Source of the DNA: Haloplanus vescus
GTDB taxonomy: Archaea; Halobacteriota; Halobacteria; Halobacteriales; Haloferacaceae
DNA length: 64,000 bases
Reading direction: 5' to 3'
Assembly: GCF_900107665.1 (NCBI RefSeq)
Contig: NZ_FNQT01000001.1
Coordinates: 231,742-295,741, forward strand
Numbering within the stretch: the first letter of the stretch is position 1; the number at the start of each line of letters is the position of its first letter. Under the pieces are notes generated by a model, which did not search any database, was not told the DNA's origin, and was given only the letters and a program-made list of their open reading frames with translations. The position numbers and the translations under genes are program-made. Shown here one piece after another: positions 59,085 through 64,000 of the stretch.

Positions 59085-59345
59085 GAATTCGACCGTTTCA
59101 GGCCCATCAAGGGACTTCGTTCACCGACCGAACGAGCGCCTGCAGCGCCCATGGCCGATTTTCCGGGTCGTAATCGCATGACAGCATCGGGGTAATACTC
59201 AGTTTCACCCTCTTTCGACGCAATGGGTTTCCTTTCGTTCGCAGAGCGAACGATGCTGGATTGTGGCGGTTCAATCCCATGGTTCGCTATTGTTAGCACG
59301 CACCACACTATCCCTAATCATTGGCCCACTGAGAACCTCTCAGTT
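59085..59345. repeat. Island repeat copy 2: att-like core and flanks
   Basis: The 20-nt core of copy 1 is identical here (59139-59158), followed by about 190 nt similar to the flank of copy 1. The 45 nt before the core (ATTCGACCG to GAGCG) is also similar to that before copy 3 at 61,571-61,620. The stretch from 59,346 to 59,658 holds no supported gene. Confidence 0.75.
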
Positions 59346-59658
59346 ACGATCACCGGCCTGCAGGCGTTCCATATCGAGAAACTACCAGTAGACACACCAT
59401 TGAAGCCGCTGCTGAATACAGGGTGCGAATGTTACACGACGGGGTACCGAGTACGAACTCGCAAGTCACCGTTGACGAACCAGTTAGCGTCCTCACAGCA
59501 CTTGGGATGCTCGTGAACAGCCACGGGCGTGAGGACCCGTTTCTTCTCCTGCAGGTCAGTGTGACATGCCCGTGAGTCCCGACGTAGTGCCCTCGGGAGG
59601 CCATCCAGCAGCATAAATGGTCGTCACCTATTTCACGACTTCCTACAGAACTACTGCC

Positions 59659-60573
59659 ATGTCCTATTCACTTCTCTACGTTGATCCAGATGAATCAACC
59701 CAGACAGAGACGGCCGCTACTCTGAGCGATTCTCTCGCAGACCTTGATCCGGACATTAGTACGGCAGTTTCCCTTGCGGAGGCTACGGAGGCACTAACTG
59801 TTGATCTCTCTGTCCTTATCACAGAGTATGATCTTCCGGACGGCACTGGGTTTGAGCTTATCAAGAAGGCCCAAGACGTCTGCCCGGATGCGGCGTGTAT
59901 TCTCTATACCGATGCGGATGTCTCCCAACTCAATACCGATGACCTCCACGGGGCAATTACCGAATATGTTGGCAAACACTCTGTGTTTGGAGACAATCGC
60001 TTGACCGATCTTGTACGCACGAGCCTCACTACCACACCCCACACCGACTATCCCAAGCCCCAGACGGAAGCCGAACGTCTCACCGCTCTCCGCTCATACG
60101 CACTTGATGATCCTAAGTTGGTTGGGTCGCTTGATCGAATCACGGACTTGGCCGCCGCTCATTTCGAGGTTGAGATTGCGTCAGTCAATATCATTGACGA
60201 TCGGAGTCAAGAATTTCTTGCGTGTCATGGGGCCGCCGAAGAGTGGGAGTCGATGCATCGGGAAGATTCGATCTGCACGTTTACGATTGTTGAAGATGCG
60301 GACGTCATGACTGTTGCGGACGTCGCTGAGGATCCCCGGTTTGCGTCCCGTAGTGGGTCACTCATCGATATGGGGATACGCTCGTACATGGGTGCGAGTT
60401 TGGTGACCGCTTCCGGCTTGCCGATCGGGACTCTGTGTGTCTATGATAACGAGGTACGATCGTTTTCAGCAGACGATGAAGCCTACCTCAAAGATTTGGC
60501 AACCACCGCGATGAATCTGATCGACGCATACGCTCGGACTCCAGCGATGACTGATGATGGAGGTGCCCAATGA
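59659..60573 (+). CDS. Response-regulator receiver plus GAF protein
   Basis: This 304-residue protein has an N-terminal receiver-like domain (YSLLYVDPDESTQTETAATL) with the acidic residue in SVLITEYDLPDGTGFELIKK; the usual phospho-acceptor position is Glu-Tyr-Asp. A GAF domain (residues 150-285) follows with VASVN-type IASVNIIDDRSQEFLACHG and GASLVTASGLPIGTLCVYD. The ATG at 59659 has CCTATTT about 27 nt upstream. Its stop overlaps the next gene as ATGA. AT-richer than the chromosome. Confidence 0.86.
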   Translation: MSYSLLYVDPDESTQTETAATLSDSLADLDPDISTAVSLAEATEALTVDLSVLITEYDLPDGTGFELIKKAQDVCPDAACILYTDADVSQLNTDDLHGAITEYVGKHSVFGDNRLTDLVRTSLTTTPHTDYPKPQTEAERLTALRSYALDDPKLVGSLDRITDLAAAHFEVEIASVNIIDDRSQEFLACHGAAEEWESMHREDSICTFTIVEDADVMTVADVAEDPRFASRSGSLIDMGIRSYMGASLVTASGLPIGTLCVYDNEVRSFSADDEAYLKDLATTAMNLIDAYARTPAMTDDGGAQ

Positions 60574-61259
60574 GCGGAAGTCAGGACGTCAGTTACCAGT
60601 TCTCAGATCGGCTCCCGATTAATCCGATTGAGCCGGGATCGACGGTGATGGTTGCCGGCCCCAAGTTCAGTCCGGCCGAGGACCTCGCCCTCTCGATGGT
60701 CGCTGATGCCGCAACACATGAGGAGGGGATGTTGTTCCTCTCCACGAACATGACCGTAGAGAGATTGCTATCGGCTTGTCAACAATCACAGCCAGGATTA
60801 GAGCCGTCTCATGTCGGCGTTGTTGACTGCACAGGCCAAGATATCGGGGATGCCGACTCCGAGGCAGAGGTCATGTACGTTTCGACACAGAGTGATCTGA
60901 CCGGAATGGGGATGAAATTCTCGTCATTGTACGAGTCGTTATATCAGAATCACCCTGACGGCCGAGTGCGGATCGGACTGGTAAGTTTGTCATCACTCGT
61001 GATGTATGCCGACTTACGAGACGTGTTCAGGTTCGCGCAGACGATTTCAGCCCGGATTGAGAGTGCTGGTGGGCTCGGGGTATTTACTATTGATCCATCG
61101 ATGCACGATACACAAATAGTGAACACTCTAAAGCAGGTCGCTGACGGGCTCGTTCAGGTCCGCGACGCTGATGCAGACACATCGAAGACTGCTGACGGAG
61201 AACTCCAAATCAAGGGCTTTCGTAATCAGTCTCCTGACTGGCAGCCCTTCAGCCTCTAG
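60570..61259 (+). CDS. KaiC/RecA-like superfamily protein (DUF7504/HTR-like) coupled to the REC-GAF gene
   Basis: This 229-residue protein resembles KaiC-like or RecA-like proteins that have lost the Walker A motif. It has GSTVMVAGPKFSPAEDLALS where a P-loop would be, then FLSTNMTVERLLSACQQS and VRIGLVSLSSLVMYADLRDV. Haloarchaeal HTR-like proteins of this type lie beside receiver or bat-type genes. The ATG overlaps the REC-GAF stop. It may act as the output or partner of that signal protein. Confidence 0.75.
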   Translation: MSGSQDVSYQFSDRLPINPIEPGSTVMVAGPKFSPAEDLALSMVADAATHEEGMLFLSTNMTVERLLSACQQSQPGLEPSHVGVVDCTGQDIGDADSEAEVMYVSTQSDLTGMGMKFSSLYESLYQNHPDGRVRIGLVSLSSLVMYADLRDVFRFAQTISARIESAGGLGVFTIDPSMHDTQIVNTLKQVADGLVQVRDADADTSKTADGELQIKGFRNQSPDWQPFSL

Positions 61260-61620
61260 TGACGATTGGTTGGCGTTGAACATTCCTGTGCCTTCTAACT
61301 CCCAGGGAGTGCCACCTGGGAGGCCGCGGTTCTATACAGGCTCCAGCCGTGAGCGATGGGCGTTCCAATAATCTTAGCTGGACGTGTGCCCACCCCAGAG
61401 ATGAGGTGAGAACTCAGCTGTTGAGTGGGGAGTCAATCCAAGAACGCTCTTAGGTGAGCGATTGTTGGTGGGCTGCTATCTGGTTTTGGAGGCGGGATAC
61501 ATTCGCCAACGGCAGCGCAGAAGCCACCGAACAGAGGATCAAACTGGAGGGGTCCTCGGTACGCCATAAATTCGACCGCCTCACGCCCGAAAGGACGATT
61601 CATTCATTGTTCGAACAAGC
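61260..61620. other. Gene-poor island stretch with a small inverted repeat
   Basis: CTCCCAGG (61299-61306) is mirrored by CCTGGGAG (61315-61322), 40 nt after the KaiC-like stop, and could be a terminator-like hairpin. I see no supported gene. A short frame ending near 61,660 resembles the 45-nt pre-core flank of copy 2, so this is partly repeat. Confidence 0.4.
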
Positions 61621-61840
61621 GCCTGCAGCACCTATCTTGCTGCCGCGAACGAATCCGTGAGCGGCGGCAACGTGAACTGATTTGAATCCGGCAGTGGCAA
61701 CGTAAGTGGGCCCACGGTGAGGTTCAACTTCTGCAATGCCTATGGTTGAACTCTCGTTCGCAATCGCACGATTCCGGATTGTGATGGTCCGGATTGCGGT
61801 CCACTGCTGTTAGCATGCACCACAATATCCAGATTATAAT
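61571..61840. repeat. Island repeat copies 3a and 3b: decayed att core and tRNA 3' fragment
   Basis: GCCTGCAGCACC (61621-61632) is copy 2's core with one change, preceded by the shared pre-core flank. About 90 nt later, GGTTCAACTTCTGCAATGCC (61721-61740) matches the tRNA-Arg T-arm and 3' end with changes, followed by TATGGTTGAACTCTCGTTCG, ATCGCACG and GTTAGCATGCACCAC as in copy 1. Confidence 0.65.
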
Positions 61841-61975
61841 TAAATTTACATATATAGAATCGTAGTATTGAGTCAATCTACATCGTTACGCCCCATGGGA
61901 GCAACACAAACACACTTCAACCCCGATTTCACCCTTCCGAGATTTTATGCAACCAACTTTTGAACTGTGACATGT

Positions 61976-62362
61976 ATGCCCTCCATTACACGACGAAAGG
62001 CGATTTCCCTACTCACAGGGTGTGTTGCACTCGGCGCAATCGGCGGTGTCGTTGCCCATACGACACAAAAGGATGCCCCGAATCTACTCGTGAATAATCA
62101 GACAGACAGCGAACTACAGGTCACGACGGTCATCCGTACCGCTGACGATGGTGAAGTGATCGTCGACGACACTGCATCGATTTCAGCGAATGGCGATCAC
62201 GGATACACAGGCCTTGCTGCAAACGAGCCGCTCGATGTGACGATTCGGACGAATACCGGATTGGAGAACTCGTACCGATGGGAGCAAACCAATCCGGAGA
62301 ATACGCTGTCTGTCGGCATCTCCGCCGACGAGATCGGGTTCGTCGTTGCGATGCCGCCCTAA
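61976..62362 (+). CDS. TAT lipoprotein-like hypothetical protein
   Basis: This 128-residue protein has a twin-arginine-type signal with a possible lipobox (TRRKAISLLTGCVALGAIGG). The mature part is beta-rich with NLLVNNQTDSELQVTTVIRT, similar in style to the protein at 21,572. I chose the ATG at 61976 because a TTTTATG (61,944-61,950) is about 27 nt upstream; a GTG at 61967 would add three residues. AT-richer than the flanks. Confidence 0.7.
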   Translation: MPSITRRKAISLLTGCVALGAIGGVVAHTTQKDAPNLLVNNQTDSELQVTTVIRTADDGEVIVDDTASISANGDHGYTGLAANEPLDVTIRTNTGLENSYRWEQTNPENTLSVGISADEIGFVVAMPP

Positions 62363-62367
62363 CGTAG

Positions 62368-62822
62368 CGATTCGGACTGCTCTCGAAACACTGGCGCCGA
62401 TTCGATATCACCCGCGATAGCCTGCGCGTATTCGCACAAGAGCCAACTCTCGTTATCCTGCCGGTGTTGAGTCTTCTCGCGGTCGGGAGCGGCGATTACG
62501 ACGAGCGCATCGTCGAGCAGTTCTCCCGCGACCAGAGTCGGTTTGGCTCGGCTTTGATCAGTGGCTCTCCCGAAGCTGTCGCCGACTCTAGGGTGATGCC
62601 GGGACCCCTAGACGGCATCCTCGAGAGAGACGACGAGCAGATGCTGACGGCGGTGGCGAGGAAGTAGACATCCTCGGGATGGGGGCAGAGAAGATGTCTG
62701 CGGCGGCGCTGGACGCCCCACTCGTCCATCTCGCCGGTGCGCAGGAGCTCTCGAGCGCCGAGAAGGAAGCAGCCGCGGACGAAATCGAGTGCTGTTTCGA
62801 TTATACCGATTATCGCGACGAA
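62368..62822 (+). pseudogene. Broken reading frames: DUF6159-like N-terminal fragment and unidentified remains
   Basis: An open frame from 62368 to the TAG at 62667 begins with FDITRDSLRVFAQEPTLVIL then PVLSLLAV, which resembles the first helix of DUF6159 membrane proteins. It then changes to an unrelated charged segment (DERIVEQFSRDQSRFGSALI). A second frame resumes near 62,640 (GEEVDILGMGAEKMSAAALD) and ends at 62822. Neither part has a good start codon, so this is debris of at least two genes. The rest to 62,955 holds nothing I can support. Confidence 0.5.
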
Positions 62823-62955
62823 TGAACCAAGAGTGCTCGATCGAGAGTCACCGCGCTAAACAACCGGTGAACGAGCACTCACACGCTCAGAGGGTCTACG
62901 CCGTGACCTACGGAGAGTCAAGACCTCCCGTCGGACTGGAGGGCCCATCGGTGAC

Positions 62956-64000
62956 TCACAGACCAAGTCCCGTACTGTATTCCAACGTTCCGAACCCGGT
63001 ACCCATCGACTCGCCGTCTATCCGCGTGCCGCCGACATGTCCAGCGAGTCCGGTCGTCCGGAACATGAACTCGTTGTAACTCCAGTGAGACGTAAAGCGG
63101 CCACCGAGTCTCGACCGGTCGAGCCAGTTTCGCGCCCGGCCGTAGGTCCGGGCAACGAACCGGACGTAATCGCCGTCCTCGTTCTCGACGCGAACGTCGA
63201 AGTCAGGCGAATCGCCAGTCCCCAACAGTGGCTCGATAGATATTCTATCAAACTCGACATGCCCCTCTCTCGAGCCCCAGCTCCAGAATCCGGACTGTCG
63301 AAGCGGTATCGTCAGTCGTTCGAGTCTGTTCGAGGAGAAGAACTTGTAGCCTCGGCGGAATAGTTGTGGCCCGATAAACGGAATCAGTGCCGAGAAAGAG
63401 GTGCCGTCCGGGAAGAGCGCCCAGATCCACTTCCAAGGGAGCAGCGGCATGTCGAAACACACGCGCTGGAAGTAACACGACCCAGACAGCGTCTCGGGGC
63501 CGTCCGGCAGGTCGAACTCTCCTTCGAACTCCATCTGGCGCCACGCAACGACTTCGGCGCCACCCAGCGGTGTGTCGATATCCAGTGAGTGGTGTGGTGA
63601 GGTCATCTTCGAGTCGAGGGTACCCCACGCCTCGAACTCCGCCTCGGCGTCGTCGCCGATGACGTGGGCCTGCAATCCAAGGGGGCGGTCCGAGAGCGCG
63701 GCCATCTCGCTTCCGCGTCTGGTGCCGTCCTCGCGGTCTGCCCAGGCCTCGAGACGTTGGTCCTCGCGGCAGAGCACCGCTTCGGCTGGTTGTCTGACGA
63801 CGTGGTCGTGGACCGCTTCGTCGTCGCCGGTCCAACCAACCGTCGTCGCGTTGAATCTGTCCACACCGTTGACGATAGGACGGTCGGCATCCATCCGCTG
63901 AGGCGGGAGGTCGTTCACACGGCACTGGTCGCCCACACAGGCAGCTATCGAGAACATCAGCTGTCTCGGACCGTAGCCCTCCTCACCCTCCGGAAACAGG
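62956..64000 (-). CDS. Lipocalin-like protein (CrtC/AttH or DUF2804-like), N-terminus beyond window
   Basis: The frame remains open to the window edge (LFPEGEEGYGPRQLMFSIAA), so the gene is truncated at its 5' end. The visible 347 or so residues are strand-rich with Trp motifs, notably LSGSCYFQRVCFDMPLLPWK and WIWALFPDGTSFSALIPFIG, and SGFWSWGSREGHVEFDRISI. This resembles two-domain lipocalin-like proteins related to carotenoid hydratase or DUF2804. The function is unknown. The internal ATG at 63957 is unlikely to be the true start. GC content is again chromosome-like. Confidence 0.7.
   Translation of the reverse strand, partial: LFPEGEEGYGPRQLMFSIAACVGDQCRVNDLPPQRMDADRPIVNGVDRFNATTVGWTGDDEAVHDHVVRQPAEAVLCREDQRLEAWADREDGTRRGSEMAALSDRPLGLQAHVIGDDAEAEFEAWGTLDSKMTSPHHSLDIDTPLGGAEVVAWRQMEFEGEFDLPDGPETLSGSCYFQRVCFDMPLLPWKWIWALFPDGTSFSALIPFIGPQLFRRGYKFFSSNRLERLTIPLRQSGFWSWGSREGHVEFDRISIEPLLGTGDSPDFDVRVENEDGDYVRFVARTYGRARNWLDRSRLGGRFTSHWSYNEFMFRTTGLAGHVGGTRIDGESMGTGFGTLEYSTGLGL

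Noticed and set aside
59223-59516. Open frame in the flank of repeat copy 2
   Set aside because: It lies in non-coding repeat sequence and has no promoter-like box or recognisable domain.
55818-62950. Integrase or transposase gene for the island
   Set aside because: No tyrosine or serine recombinase signature and no IS-type terminal inverted repeats could be read in either strand of the island.
1-64000. CRISPR array or rRNA genes
   Set aside because: No regularly spaced 25-40 nt repeats and no rRNA sequence were seen.

Overview
This is a haloarchaeal chromosome segment (class Halobacteria). It is very GC-rich through about position 55,700. Its proteins are acidic (Asp/Glu-rich) and many exported ones carry twin-arginine signals with lipoboxes. 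Many genes have a TATA-like box 25-30 nt before a leaderless start codon. Haloarchaeal families recur: MEDS and 7TM histidine kinases with an NRILRHNxRN H-box, a HalX response regulator, a Bat/HTH_10 regulator, a FolC-FolP fusion, Agl23 and DUF5518. All names come from reading motifs by eye; no database search was run.

Layout. (1) 1-3,715: a partial sodium:solute symporter, a MEDS histidine kinase whose ATP-binding motifs look degenerate, and a quinone-oxidoreductase-like MDR protein. (2) 3,819-14,993, minus strand: one long respiratory nitrate reductase operon. Its order is mini-ORF, membrane protein, Rieske, cytochrome b, small membrane protein, narG, narH, DMSO-reductase-type haem protein, narJ, membrane protein, HEAT-repeat protein and an Mrp/ApbC ATPase fused to DUF2249. 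Almost every junction overlaps (ATGA or ATGACTGA), so the HEAT and Mrp genes probably belong to enzyme maturation. (3) 15,162-19,468: succinyl-CoA ligase sucC/sucD with an inserted mini-ORF and hairpin, kptA, an AstE/AspA-like deacylase and an NAD(P)-binding protein. (4) 19,569-38,755: a sensory and secreted-protein region with a soluble chemotaxis-type transducer, three TAT-exported PQQ-type beta-propellers, three kinases, a Bat-type regulator, a HalX regulator and several small HTH and membrane proteins. (5) 38,781-55,817: an NRDE protein, folCP, arylsulfotransferase-like protein, Agl23, ribH, aminotransferase, Hel308-type helicase, DUF4349 lipoprotein, class V aminotransferase, a bPH2 pair, an ABC-2 exporter and tRNA-Arg(TCG).

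(6) 55,818-about 62,950: an AT-richer accessory island starting exactly at the tRNA-Arg 3' end. The tRNA 3' end plus its downstream flank recurs near 59,139 and in decayed form near 61,621 and 61,720. This divides the island into modules: cupin + PAS kinase + VapBC, then a REC-GAF protein + KaiC/RecA-like partner, then a TAT lipoprotein and pseudogene debris. No integrase is visible. (7) 62,956-64,000: a 5'-truncated lipocalin-like protein.

The most unusual recurring signal is a set of short ORFs (10-36 codons) that begin where a leaderless transcript should start and end in an ATGA or GTGA overlap with the main gene. Examples precede the nar operon, two kinases, a PQQ lipoprotein, an HTH regulator, a bPH2 operon and a coiled protein. 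This suggests leaderless-to-leadered translational coupling as a common control device in this genome.
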